Assembly (NCBI RefSeq): GCF_000422545.1
Contig: NZ_AULZ01000017.1
Location: forward strand, 1 to 64,000
Source: Desulfocurvibacter africanus subsp. africanus DSM 2603
GTDB lineage: Bacteria; Desulfobacterota; Desulfovibrionia; Desulfovibrionales; Desulfovibrionaceae
DNA: 64,000 bases
Direction of reading: 5' to 3'
Each line of letters starts with the position of its first letter. The stretch's first letter is position 1. Positions 51,666 through 59,710 of this stretch are shown piece by piece. The notes under the pieces are model-generated. The model was given only the letters and a program-made list of their open reading frames with translations, made no database searches and was not told the origin of the DNA. The position numbers were made by a program, and so were the translations under genes.

Positions 51666-51691
51666 CGGCATCGAGCTGATCAAATGCCGTA
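51666..51691 (+). terminator. Hairpin after the curlin-like gene
   Basis: ACGGCAT and ATGCCGT pair around a 12-nt loop about 60 bp after the stop. No U-tract. Confidence 0.35.
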
Positions 51692-51767
51692 AACATGGCG
51701 CCTGCCTTGCCGTAGGTATTTGAGCAAACCCTGCAATCATAATACTTACATCACGTGATGTTGCATG

Positions 51768-51806
51768 GGTTAAGAGGCCGGAGGTTCAAATCCTCTCCTC
51801 CCGGCC
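51768..51806 (+). other. tRNA 3'-end fragment, possible attachment-site remnant
   Basis: AGGCC-GGAGG-TTCAAAT-CCTCT-CCTCCCGG has the form of a variable loop, T-arm and acceptor 3' strand of a tRNA. No matching 5' acceptor (CGGGAGG) occurs upstream and no CCA follows, so it is only a fragment. Such fragments are often left at the edge of integrated elements. Confidence 0.45.
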
Positions 51807-51874
51807 TGGAATCAAAAATAGATTGGTTGGTGCAAGCCAGCCGCTCTATTTCTATTGACAATGCCCTGCCACAT

Positions 51875-51906
51875 AAAAAAACGGCCGCCCCTTGCGGAGC
51901 GGCCGT
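51875..51906 (-). terminator. Rho-independent terminator of the dsr operon
   Basis: On the minus strand ACGGCCGC and GCGGCCGT form an 8-bp stem with a 10-nt loop, followed by a run of seven T. It lies 27 bp after the dsrP stop. Confidence 0.9.
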
Positions 51907-51932
51907 GTGAATGCGGGAAAGGCCGAAGGAAG

Positions 51933-53090
51933 CTAAGCGACTTCCCTCTTCACGGACACGGCGACCTTGTACAGGATGGTCAGCACGAAGATGCCCATGG
52001 CGTAGACTGTCAGGGAGATCATGATCTCCGGCAGAGTGGGCGCGTACGGGGTGACACCCTCGAACGCATTGGGCGTGAAGCCGCCGATAAGCAGGCCGAG
52101 ACCCTTGTCGATCCAGCTGGCCGCGATGAGGATGGCCAGGGACCAGGGCAGCAGCTTCATGTTGTCCCGGAACTTGGGCGGGATGAGCAGCGCCAGGCTG
52201 GCGATGGCCAGTATGGCGGCTACCCACATCAAGTAGGACACGTACGACATGTGGCCGTCGTGACCGGCGAACAGGAACTCGAAGGAGTGCATGTGGCCGG
52301 GGATGTTTGAGTACGCGGCGGTGAACAGTTCGAGCAGGAAGAAGAACACGTTCACGGCCATGGCGTAGGTCACGATCTTGGCCAGGGCCTTGATGGCCTT
52401 GTCGCCGACATCGTAATCGGACACCTTGCGCACGAGCATGGCCACCAGCAACAGGATGGCAGGACCGGAGCAGAAGGCCGAAGCCAGGAAGCGGGCGGCC
52501 AGGATGGCGGTCAGCCAGTAGTGCCGGCCCGGAAGGCCCTGGTAAAGGAAAGCCGTCACCGTATGGATGGAGAAGGCCCAGATGATGGAAGTGTACACGA
52601 GGGGCTTGACCCACTTGGGCGGCTCCACGTGGTTGCGCTCGTGCTGCAGGCTGACCCAGCCGATGACGATGTTCAGCAGCAGGTAGCCGTTGAGCACGAC
52701 CATGTCCCAGAACAGGATGGAGTTGGGCGTCGGATAGCGCAGCACGTTGAGCATGCGCGTGGGTTGGCCCAGGTCGACCACGATGAAGCCGAGGCACATG
52801 ATGACTGCGGCGACGGCCTGGAACTCGGCCAGGATGATCAGCTTCTTGAAGTCCTTGTAGTGATGGAAGTAGTAAGGCAGCACAACCATCACGCCGGCCG
52901 CGGCCACGCCGACCAGGTAGGTGAACTGGGCGATGTAGAAGCCCCAGGACACGTCCCTGCTCAAGCCGGTGACGGTCAGGCCCACGGTGAACTGCCACAT
53001 GTACATGGCGCCGCCGATACCCATGACGGCCAGCAGGATACCCAGCCAGCCCCAGTAGCGCGGCGAACCTTTCAGTGCGGTCTCAAGCAT
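51933..53090 (-). CDS. dsrP: DsrP, NrfD-family membrane subunit of the DsrMKJOP complex
   Basis: 385 residues with about ten membrane helices. It is an NrfD/PsrC-type quinone-interacting protein: LGILLAVMGIGGAMYMWQFTVGL, GFYIAQFTYLVGVAAAGVMVVLPYYFH and a helix with NGYLLLNIVIGWVSL. In sulfate reducers DsrP lets the complex exchange electrons with menaquinone. Last gene of the operon, 11 bp after dsrO. Its order (M-K-J-O-P) and sequence make the identification firm. Confidence 0.95.
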   Translation of the reverse strand: MLETALKGSPRYWGWLGILLAVMGIGGAMYMWQFTVGLTVTGLSRDVSWGFYIAQFTYLVGVAAAGVMVVLPYYFHHYKDFKKLIILAEFQAVAAVIMCLGFIVVDLGQPTRMLNVLRYPTPNSILFWDMVVLNGYLLLNIVIGWVSLQHERNHVEPPKWVKPLVYTSIIWAFSIHTVTAFLYQGLPGRHYWLTAILAARFLASAFCSGPAILLLVAMLVRKVSDYDVGDKAIKALAKIVTYAMAVNVFFFLLELFTAAYSNIPGHMHSFEFLFAGHDGHMSYVSYLMWVAAILAIASLALLIPPKFRDNMKLLPWSLAILIAASWIDKGLGLLIGGFTPNAFEGVTPYAPTLPEIMISLTVYAMGIFVLTILYKVAVSVKREVA

Positions 53091-53101
53091 GGCGTATCCC
53101 C

Positions 53102-53905
53102 TTACACGATGTAGTAGACGTTGGGCTGCGTGCCGAGTTCAGGCTTGCGGCGGATGACGAAGTTGTTGCGCACCGCCCTGCTGACTTCGGAGGACGGATC
53201 GTCCAGGTCGCCGAAGAGCAACGCGCCCTTTGAGGCCTCAACGCAAGCCGGGCGCAGACCCTTGGCCAAACGCTCCGCGCAGAAGTTGCACTTCTCCACC
53301 ACGCCTTGCACGCGCGTGGGGAACTCCATGTTGATCTCCTCCTCGGGGAGGTAGGCACGCGGGTCGGAGAAGTTGAAGCTGCGCGCGCCGTAGGGACAGC
53401 CGGCCATGCAGTAGCGGCAGCCGATGCAGCGGTGGAAGTCCATGAGCACGATGCCGTCCGCGCGCTGGAAGGTCGCCTTGGTCGGGCAGACCCGCACGCA
53501 CGGGGGGTACTCACAGTGGTTGCACAGCAGCAGGTAGGGCTTGTTCAGGGTCGTGGGCACGCGGCCCTTGGGCCAACGGGACATGAACTCCGGGAACGTG
53601 TGCTCGAACTCGTCGGTCCAGATCCACTTGATCTCTTCTTCCCGCTTCTCGTCAGGCAAGTGGGGCACGTTGTGCACCTTATGGCAAGCCTCGATGAGCG
53701 GCTCGAAATCAGCTTCCTTGACCAGCTTGCGGGTGTCCACGACCATGGCCCAGCGGCCGGCGATCTTCTGGGTCGGCAGCTTGCCGACCTCGGGGCCGTG
53801 GGCGGCTCCGCCGGAGGAAGCCACGGCCCGCACCACCGGGGTGGCGGCCACGGCCGCAGCGGCAACGCCGGCGTATTTCAGAAAGCTTCTTCTGCTGTTA
53901 TTCAT
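53102..53905 (-). CDS. dsrO: DsrO, periplasmic ferredoxin-like subunit
   Basis: 267 residues. Twin-arginine signal (NNSRRSFLKYAGVAAAAVAA). Cys clusters CNHCEYPPCVRVCPTKA, CIGCRYCMAGCPYGAR and CNFCAERLAKGLRPACVEASK bind [4Fe-4S] centres in the pattern of the DMSO-reductase FeS family; in the last, the Cys usually found before P is replaced (EASK), as in DsrO-type proteins with fewer clusters. It works in the periplasm with DsrP and DsrJ. The start ATG overlaps the dsrJ stop by 8 bp. Confidence 0.95.
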   Translation of the reverse strand: MNNSRRSFLKYAGVAAAAVAATPVVRAVASSGGAAHGPEVGKLPTQKIAGRWAMVVDTRKLVKEADFEPLIEACHKVHNVPHLPDEKREEEIKWIWTDEFEHTFPEFMSRWPKGRVPTTLNKPYLLLCNHCEYPPCVRVCPTKATFQRADGIVLMDFHRCIGCRYCMAGCPYGARSFNFSDPRAYLPEEEINMEFPTRVQGVVEKCNFCAERLAKGLRPACVEASKGALLFGDLDDPSSEVSRAVRNNFVIRRKPELGTQPNVYYIV

Positions 53906-54332
53906 GGGTGTTCTCCTGCGCGGGCTGGGCGGTCTCGGCGCTTGCCGCGGGCTGCTCCTTGGGCGGAACATGGCAATCCCAGCAGTAGGGGTTCACCGAG
54001 GCGTTGTTGTGGCATTTGTCGCAGAACTCGGCCTTGGAGACATGGCAGGACATGCAGGTGTTCTGCAGGCTCATCTCGTACTGCTTGCCGTTCAGGGAGC
54101 TGGTGTACAGACGGTTGCCGTAGCGCACGACCTCGTTGCGCCAGTCGTTGAGCACCTGCATGTGGTTGGCGCGCATCCACTTGGCGTCCTCGACACACAC
54201 TTCGCCCTTGGACTTTTCGACCTTCTGGAGCTTGGGCTCCTCATAGGCTTGGCCGAGATTATTGTAGAACGGGTAGGCGAACAGAGCGACGAACACGCCC
54301 AGTCCGATGAGTACTTTGCTCGCGTCGTACAT
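53898..54332 (-). CDS. dsrJ: DsrJ, periplasmic trihaem cytochrome c
   Basis: 144 residues. An uncleaved N-terminal membrane helix (VLIGLGVFVALFAYPFYNNLG) anchors it. Three haem motifs, CMSCH, CDKCH and CWDCH, are visible, plus a further Cys in GEVCVEDAKW that fits the unusual His/Cys haem ligation described for DsrJ. It carries electrons at the periplasmic side of the complex. It overlaps dsrK (start) and dsrO (stop) by one and eight bases. Confidence 0.95.
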   Translation of the reverse strand: MYDASKVLIGLGVFVALFAYPFYNNLGQAYEEPKLQKVEKSKGEVCVEDAKWMRANHMQVLNDWRNEVVRYGNRLYTSSLNGKQYEMSLQNTCMSCHVSKAEFCDKCHNNASVNPYCWDCHVPPKEQPAASAETAQPAQENTHE

Positions 54333-55960
54333 TACTCAGCCTCCTCCATGAGATCAGCGAAGGCCTCGCCGCGCAGGTTGTATTCCCGCTCGTTCTGACC
54401 TTCCATTTCGAGGGCGTTGGCCACGAGCTCGTGCAGACCGCTGATCTTCACGCCAGGAGCCCAGTAATCGGCCAGCGGGATCAGGGTCGCGCGGTCGATG
54501 GCGCAGACGCAGGCCATGTTGTTCACGCCGTGCTTGTCAACCACATAGCGCAGGGCGTTGCCGCGAGGCAGACCGCCGCGCATGCGCATTTCCATGAACT
54601 CGTCGTTGTTCAGTCCCGAGCCGCCGGCGCAGCAGAAGGTCTGCTCACGGATGGTCTGGGGCGGCATCTCGTAGAAGTTGTTGCACACGTTCTTGAGCAC
54701 GTAACGCGGCTCTTCGAGCAGGCCCATGCCGCGGGCCGGGTTGCACGAATCATGGTAGGTGGTCTTGATATGGTCGTTGCGCGACGGGTTCAGCTTGAGC
54801 TTGCCGTGCTTGATGAGGTCGGCGGTAAACTCGGCGATGTGCACCATCTTGGTGGCCGCGGCGTTGTTGAACACCGTGCCGGTAATGGGATTCCTGGGCA
54901 CGGTCATCTGTGGGCCTTGCATGTAGCCGTTCATCGTGTCCATGTACTGGTTCACGACGCGCCACATGTGGCCGCACTCGCCGCCGAGGATCCACTTGGC
55001 GCCCAGGCGGTTGGCCTCGGCGTACATCTTGCCGTTGAGCTTCTGCATCGTGTCGGAGTTCGTGAACAGACCGAAGTTGCCACCCTCGGATGCGTATGTG
55101 GACAAGGTGTAGTCCAGCCCGATGTGGTGGAACAGCAGCAGGTAGCCCATGAACGTGTAGATGCCGGGATCGGCGAAGGCATCGCCCGAGGGCGTGACGA
55201 ACAGGACTTCGTGACCCTTCTCGTTAAGCGGAGGATTGACGCGAACGCCCGTGTATTCCTCGATATCGTCGCACATGAACTCGACGATTTCCTTGAAGGC
55301 GTGCGGCTGGATGCCCAAGTGGTTGCCGGTGCGGTTGCAGTTGGAAACCGGCTCCATGATCCAGTTGATGTTAACGCCGACCAGCTGCAGCAGCTCGCGG
55401 GCCATCATGGTGATCTCGGCCGTATCGATGCCGTAGGGGCAATACAGCGAGCAGCGGCGGCACTCGGAGCACTGATAGAAGTAGAGGAACCACTCCTTGA
55501 GCACGTCCTCTTCCATGACGCGGGCGCCGTTGAGCTTGCCCAGGATCTTGCCGGCCATGGTGAAGTCGTTGCGGTAGATGGAGCGCAGCAATTCGGCGCG
55601 CAGCACGGGCATGTTCTTGGGATCGCCCGAGCCGATGTAGTAGTGGCACTTGTCGGCACAGGCGCCACAGCGCACACAGATGTCCAGGAAGACCTTGAAG
55701 GAGCGGTACTTCTCAAGGCGTTCCTTGAAGCCGTTGTGCACGATCTCCTTCCAGTTCTCGGGCAGCTTCCAGTCCACGTCCGCGGGCGACCAGACGCGCG
55801 GGTTGGGGAAGTGCAGCTTCTCGAGAATCTCTGGCTTGGCCGGATAGCACCATGTGCCCGGACGGAAATCAATGGGCGTGTCGAACACGCCGGTCTTCGG
55901 CAGATGCTCGTAATCTATGCTTGTGAGCAAGTCTTTTTTATCGATGACTTTGGCAGCCAT
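54332..55960 (-). CDS. dsrK: DsrK, HdrD-like FeS catalytic subunit
   Basis: 542 residues, cytoplasmic. Two ferredoxin motifs (CVRCGACADKC and CSECRRCSLYCPYG) precede a CCG domain region with YHDSCNPARGMG and FCCAGGSGLNN, the Cys set that holds the special [4Fe-4S] cluster of HdrB/HdrD-type proteins. DsrK is thought to act on the DsrC trisulfide or disulfide formed by sulfite reductase. It follows dsrM by 33 bp, with GGAGAG before the ATG. Confidence 0.96.
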   Translation of the reverse strand: MAAKVIDKKDLLTSIDYEHLPKTGVFDTPIDFRPGTWCYPAKPEILEKLHFPNPRVWSPADVDWKLPENWKEIVHNGFKERLEKYRSFKVFLDICVRCGACADKCHYYIGSGDPKNMPVLRAELLRSIYRNDFTMAGKILGKLNGARVMEEDVLKEWFLYFYQCSECRRCSLYCPYGIDTAEITMMARELLQLVGVNINWIMEPVSNCNRTGNHLGIQPHAFKEIVEFMCDDIEEYTGVRVNPPLNEKGHEVLFVTPSGDAFADPGIYTFMGYLLLFHHIGLDYTLSTYASEGGNFGLFTNSDTMQKLNGKMYAEANRLGAKWILGGECGHMWRVVNQYMDTMNGYMQGPQMTVPRNPITGTVFNNAAATKMVHIAEFTADLIKHGKLKLNPSRNDHIKTTYHDSCNPARGMGLLEEPRYVLKNVCNNFYEMPPQTIREQTFCCAGGSGLNNDEFMEMRMRGGLPRGNALRYVVDKHGVNNMACVCAIDRATLIPLADYWAPGVKISGLHELVANALEMEGQNEREYNLRGEAFADLMEEAE

Positions 55961-55993
55961 TCCCTACTCTCCTTGGCGTGAAATATGTGGCGA

Positions 55994-57019
55994 CTATTCG
56001 CCGGCACCCTGCTCCAGGGGCTTATCCAGGGGCAGACCCGCCTCGGCCATGGGCTCCCGGAAGTCGTCCTCGTAGGCCGCGTAGGAATGCGGCGGGATGC
56101 GGGGATTCCAGGGATTCTCGTGGTGCACGAAGCGGTTGTTATTGGCCATGTTGCGCGTGGGCGAAAGGAAGATGCCGCCCATGTGCATGAGCTTGGAGAA
56201 GGGGAAGTAGAAAAGCAGCGCACAGACCAGGAACAGGTGCACATAGAATGACATGGCGATGCCTTCGGGCACCACGGGGTGGAAGGTAGCCAAGCCCATG
56301 GTAAGCTGCTTGATCGTAGCCACGTCCACACGGTCGATGTAGCGCATGTAGATGCCGGACAACGCAATGCCCAGGATGAGGAAGAGCGGGAAAAAGTCGG
56401 CGGCCAGGGACAGATAGCGTATCTGAGCGCGCGTCAGCCGGCGGATGAACAGGTAGCCCACGCCCAGCACGATCATGGCGTCGGTCATGTAGAAGTTGGG
56501 CTGGAACATCTGCACGATGCCGTCGAGCTGCTCCGTGACGTTGACCAGGAACGGAACCGGGTCGGTGAAGAAGCGCAAGTGCCGCACGACGATGATCAGG
56601 AAGGAATAGTGGAACATGATGGCGAAGAGCCACAGCCACTTCTGGGAGAAGTAGGCCACCTTGGGCTCCTGACCCGGCTCGTAGTACAGCTTGGTCTGCG
56701 TGTTGCGGAACAGGGTCCGGAACAGGAAAACCTCGCCCATCATGCGCAGCCATGTGCCGCGGGTCGTCGAAGGGTTGTCGATCGGATTGCTCTCAATCCA
56801 ATCGAAGGACTTCTGCTGCCCGGCCGTGGTCGGGATGCGGAAGGGGACCGGGATCGTGGCCCACTTGTACACCCGCCAGCAGAAGCCGCCGATGAAGACC
56901 GCCGCCGCGGCATAGGGAAGCCAGACACCGAACAGACCGTTCAGGTGCGCTGCCCCCACTCCGAAGATGGCGATCAACATGAGCGCCAAGACCAGAAAGA
57001 GTGTGTAAAACGCGTTCAT
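55994..57019 (-). CDS. dsrM: DsrM, cytochrome b membrane subunit
   Basis: 341 residues with about six membrane helices, a NarI-like di-haem cytochrome b: WLFAIMFHYSFLIIVVRHLRFF and FYVHLFLVCALLFYFPFSKLMHMGG carry the His pairs. A cytoplasmic segment (TTRGTWLRMMGEVFLFRTLFRN) lies before the core. With DsrK it forms the module that moves electrons between menaquinone and the cytoplasmic FeS protein. GGTAGGGC precedes the ATG and the RsbRD-domain gene is 11 bp upstream. Confidence 0.95.
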   Translation of the reverse strand: MNAFYTLFLVLALMLIAIFGVGAAHLNGLFGVWLPYAAAAVFIGGFCWRVYKWATIPVPFRIPTTAGQQKSFDWIESNPIDNPSTTRGTWLRMMGEVFLFRTLFRNTQTKLYYEPGQEPKVAYFSQKWLWLFAIMFHYSFLIIVVRHLRFFTDPVPFLVNVTEQLDGIVQMFQPNFYMTDAMIVLGVGYLFIRRLTRAQIRYLSLAADFFPLFLILGIALSGIYMRYIDRVDVATIKQLTMGLATFHPVVPEGIAMSFYVHLFLVCALLFYFPFSKLMHMGGIFLSPTRNMANNNRFVHHENPWNPRIPPHSYAAYEDDFREPMAEAGLPLDKPLEQGAGE

Positions 57020-57030
57020 TCTGCCCTACC

Positions 57031-57576
57031 TCACTTGCCCTGTGCATTGACGTTGCGGTCCTCGAGGCCCAGCGCCTGACGAGGGGACTCGCATATGATG
57101 CCGGCCTTCCGAAAGGCCATGTGATGCGCGTGCTTGAATTCATCGATACGCATGCAGAAGACCTGCTCGCGATTCTTCGTATAGAGATCGAAGGCCATGA
57201 GCACCAGGTTGTCCACGCGCGTATCGAATACGCCCAGCTCCCCGGCATCGGCCTGACCGCCAAACATCTCGCGCAGAACCTTCTTGAACCCGAAAATGAA
57301 GGACAGGGACTTGCTCGGCGCCACATCCTGCACGGCCCGCACCTTGAGCAGGTCGCTCAACGGCCTGGCCAGAGCCTCGGCGTCCTGCCAGGACACAAGA
57401 CCTTCCACCATGCCTTCCAGCGAAGCATGGAAGATGTGGCACACGGGATTGGTGAAGCGGTCCTTGTTCTTCTTCCAGATCTTCTGCGTTTCAGGGGGAA
57501 AGGAGGATAGCAGATGGTCGAACCACTTTTCGACCACGGCTGCCTTGTTCTCTTGGATAAATACTGAAAGCTGCAT
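57031..57576 (-). CDS. RsbRD N-terminal-domain protein leading the dsr operon
   Basis: 181 residues. The first half (FIQENKAAVVEKWFDHLLSSFPPETQKIWKKNKDRFTNP) is the RsbT co-antagonist/RsbRD_N-type globin-like helical domain, and the rest continues in helices (FIFGFKKVLREMFGG, FDLYTKNREQVFCMRIDEFK). It is the first gene of the dsrMKJOP unit, 11 bp before dsrM, an arrangement known in Desulfovibrio. Its job is unproven: a regulatory or assembly role is inferred. No STAS domain is present. Confidence 0.82.
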   Translation of the reverse strand: MQLSVFIQENKAAVVEKWFDHLLSSFPPETQKIWKKNKDRFTNPVCHIFHASLEGMVEGLVSWQDAEALARPLSDLLKVRAVQDVAPSKSLSFIFGFKKVLREMFGGQADAGELGVFDTRVDNLVLMAFDLYTKNREQVFCMRIDEFKHAHHMAFRKAGIICESPRQALGLEDRNVNAQGK

Positions 57577-57927
57577 GTATGTATTCCTGGCCGGCGTGTG
57601 TCAAAATTCACATGAGCGCCCGCGCCGGCCTGAAGGCGGTTGCGCTCGCCGACAAGGTCAAGGGTACGCCACGGCCCTTCTCGGCAAGTCATCTGCAGCA
57701 AATATAGCTGCTTGGAGCGTCACTTGCTCAACATGCTCAGGGGTAGTGCTTTGGTGAATTTCCCCGCCCCGTGTTGCACAATGCGTTGACCATTAATTTG
57801 AAGGTGCGTAGAGGATAAAGCAGCGCCTGTCAAGGAAAGCGCGGCTTTGGTCGCCCCGGCGGACGCTACGGAGCCATGGGGTAGACAAGCGATAGCGCGG
57901 CCAAGTCAGACAAGATCAGGGGGAAGC
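57577..57927. other. Intergenic region between dsr operon and VOC gene
   Basis: 351 bp between divergent genes, which should hold the dsr promoter. I see no clear -35/-10 or -24/-12 match and no gene. Confidence 0.45.
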
Positions 57928-58524
57928 GTGGTCAGCTATACCGGCATCAACCACCTGGCCATGGTTACCGGACATATGGACGCTACAATCCGCTTCTGGC
58001 GTGACCTGCTCGGCATGCGTCTGGTGGCCGGGCTTGGTCATCCAGGGTATCGCCACTACTTCTTCGAGATATCCGCGCAGGACATGCTGGCCTTCTTCGA
58101 ATGGACCGGGGCCGAGCCCGCTCCCGACAAGGATCACGGCGCGCCGGTCAAGGGCCGGATCGCCTTCGACCATGTGTCCATCGGCGTGAGCGGACAGGAG
58201 GACCTATGGGAGATCAAGGCCCGGCTGGAGGCGGCCGGCTTCTGGGCTTCCGAGGTCGTGGACCACGGGTTCATCCACTCCGTGTACTCCTTCGACCCTA
58301 ATAACATCGCCATCGAGTTCAGCGCAAGCTTGCCAGGCGTGGATCTGCGCGTGCGGCCGGTCATGGCCGACACGCAGCCGTCCGCCATCGCCAGCGAAGG
58401 CGCCGGGCCGCAACCCGGCCATTGGCCTCAAGCCAAGCCCGTGCCCAAGTCGCAACGCCGGCTCCATCCAGGCTACGGCATGCGGCTCTTCGGTGAGGGC
58501 GGCGACGAAAATCAGCCTGTATAA
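57928..58524 (+). CDS. VOC-family (glyoxalase-type) protein
   Basis: 198 residues from a GTG at 57928 with AGGGGGA just upstream. The beta-alpha-beta-beta-beta modules are visible: GINHLAMVTGHMDATIRFWRDLLGMRLV, YFFEISAQDMLAFFEW, FDHVSIGVSGQEDLWEIKARL and VYSFDPNNIAIEFS, with the metal-ligand His and Glu positions (NHL, DHVS, EF). It may be a dioxygenase or lyase; the substrate is unknown. The C-terminal 50 residues are Pro/Gln-rich and atypical. Confidence 0.8.
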   Translation: MVSYTGINHLAMVTGHMDATIRFWRDLLGMRLVAGLGHPGYRHYFFEISAQDMLAFFEWTGAEPAPDKDHGAPVKGRIAFDHVSIGVSGQEDLWEIKARLEAAGFWASEVVDHGFIHSVYSFDPNNIAIEFSASLPGVDLRVRPVMADTQPSAIASEGAGPQPGHWPQAKPVPKSQRRLHPGYGMRLFGEGGDENQPV

Positions 58525-58557
58525 GGCCCAGGCCTGCCACCCGTCCGACAAGCGTAC

Positions 58558-59265
58558 ATGCAAGACATCCTCCTGCCCTTCCCTCCCGGCACGACGCGGG
58601 CCGTGTTCCTGCGCCGCGAGAAACGCTTCCTGGCCCTTGTGTCCCTGAACGGCCGCGAGGTCTGGACGCACACCAACAATTCCGGTTCCATGCTCGGCCT
58701 GTTGCGTCCCGGCAGCCCGGCCCTGATTTCCCCGGCCGCGGGTCCGGGCCGGAAGCTGGAATGGACGCTGGAGGCGCTTCACTGCGACGGTTCCTGGATC
58801 TGTGTGAATACCCTGGCCCCCAACAGAACGCTCCGCGCTGCATGGCAGGCCGGACTGCTGCCCGAGGCTGCAGGAACGACGAGCTTCCGGGCCGAGGCCA
58901 AGGTCGGAGACAGCCGCCTGGACGCCCTGCTCTCAGGCCCTGGCGGCGACATATGGGTCGAGGCTAAAAACGTGACCCTGGAATTCTGCGGCACGGCCTG
59001 TTTTCCCGACGCCGTGACCGAACGCGGGCAAAAGCACCTGCGCGAACTCATGGCCCTGGCCACCCAGGGCCTGCGGACCGCTGTCTTCTACTTCGTGCCC
59101 ATGGCCTGCGCCGAGCGCTTCGCGCCGGCGGACTTCATCGACCCGAACTACGCAGCCCTCTTCCGCGAGGCCTTGAGCCGCGGCGTGGAGGCCTGGCCTT
59201 ATCGCGCCCTGGTGGATGAACGCGGCATCCGCCTTGACTGTCGACTGCCCCTGGCAGGTTGTTGA
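58558..59265 (+). CDS. sfsA: SfsA family protein
   Basis: 235 residues. The signature sequence of the sugar fermentation stimulation protein family is clear: AVFLRREKRFLALVSLNGREVWTHTNNSGSMLGLLRPG, then KVGDSRLDALL, DIWVEAKNVTL, FPDAVTERGQKHLREL and AVFYFVPMACAERFAPADFIDPNYA. The C-terminal part is a PD-(D/E)XK-like fold (VEAKN), consistent with a nucleic-acid-related role. It follows the VOC gene by 33 bp. Confidence 0.92.
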   Translation: MQDILLPFPPGTTRAVFLRREKRFLALVSLNGREVWTHTNNSGSMLGLLRPGSPALISPAAGPGRKLEWTLEALHCDGSWICVNTLAPNRTLRAAWQAGLLPEAAGTTSFRAEAKVGDSRLDALLSGPGGDIWVEAKNVTLEFCGTACFPDAVTERGQKHLRELMALATQGLRTAVFYFVPMACAERFAPADFIDPNYAALFREALSRGVEAWPYRALVDERGIRLDCRLPLAGC

Positions 59266-59313
59266 AAAGTCTATGGCCGGGTCACGACCAGCGCCAAGTC
59301 AAGCCGAGCTGAG

Positions 59314-59706
59314 TCAGGGATGAATCAGCTCGGCGGAAGCGACATGCCCATCCATTCTGAGCCGCAGGACCACCGAAAGCACGTCCTTGCTCCCAACGGA
59401 CAAGCGCAGGTCGGCCAGCGGAGTTTCGCCCACCAACGCAAGCTTGGCGCCGGCTTGGCGGCTGCTGGCCACCCCCCCCGCCCCGCGCTTGCAGACCTGC
59501 AGCTCGTAACTCACCCGGCCTTGCAGCTTGGAGACGCATACGGCCTGCACATGCAGCAGGCCATTTTGCGTCGTGGAAACCAGCTTGCCTTGCAAAACGT
59601 CCTCCTCCTGGCCTTCGGCCCAGGCGCATACAGCCAATAAAAGCAACAAGCCCAACAGAGCGGCCCACATGCCGGGCCCAGACCCGCATGAAGCCGTCCT
59701 GCGCAT
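59314..59706 (-). CDS. CsgH-like curli assembly inhibitor
   Basis: 130 residues. Signal peptide (MWAALLGLLLLLAVCAWA), then a small beta-rich domain with VSYELQVCKRGAGGVASSRQAGAKL and LRLSVGSKDVLSVVLRLRMDGHV, which follows the pattern of CsgH, the periplasmic curlin chaperone that prevents early amyloid formation. It lies 4 bp after csgG, last in csgE-F-G-H order. Similarity is judged by eye. A Met at 59670 is an alternative start. Confidence 0.68.
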   Translation of the reverse strand: MRRTASCGSGPGMWAALLGLLLLLAVCAWAEGQEEDVLQGKLVSTTQNGLLHVQAVCVSKLQGRVSYELQVCKRGAGGVASSRQAGAKLALVGETPLADLRLSVGSKDVLSVVLRLRMDGHVASAELIHP

Positions 59707-59710
59707 GGCC

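Noticed and set aside
51721-51806. Complete tRNA gene
   Set aside because: No 5' acceptor strand, D-arm or anticodon arm could be fitted; only the 3' portion is present.
54431-55981. 516-codon open frame antisense to dsrK
   Set aside because: dsrK is unmistakable on the minus strand; the antisense product has no recognisable features.
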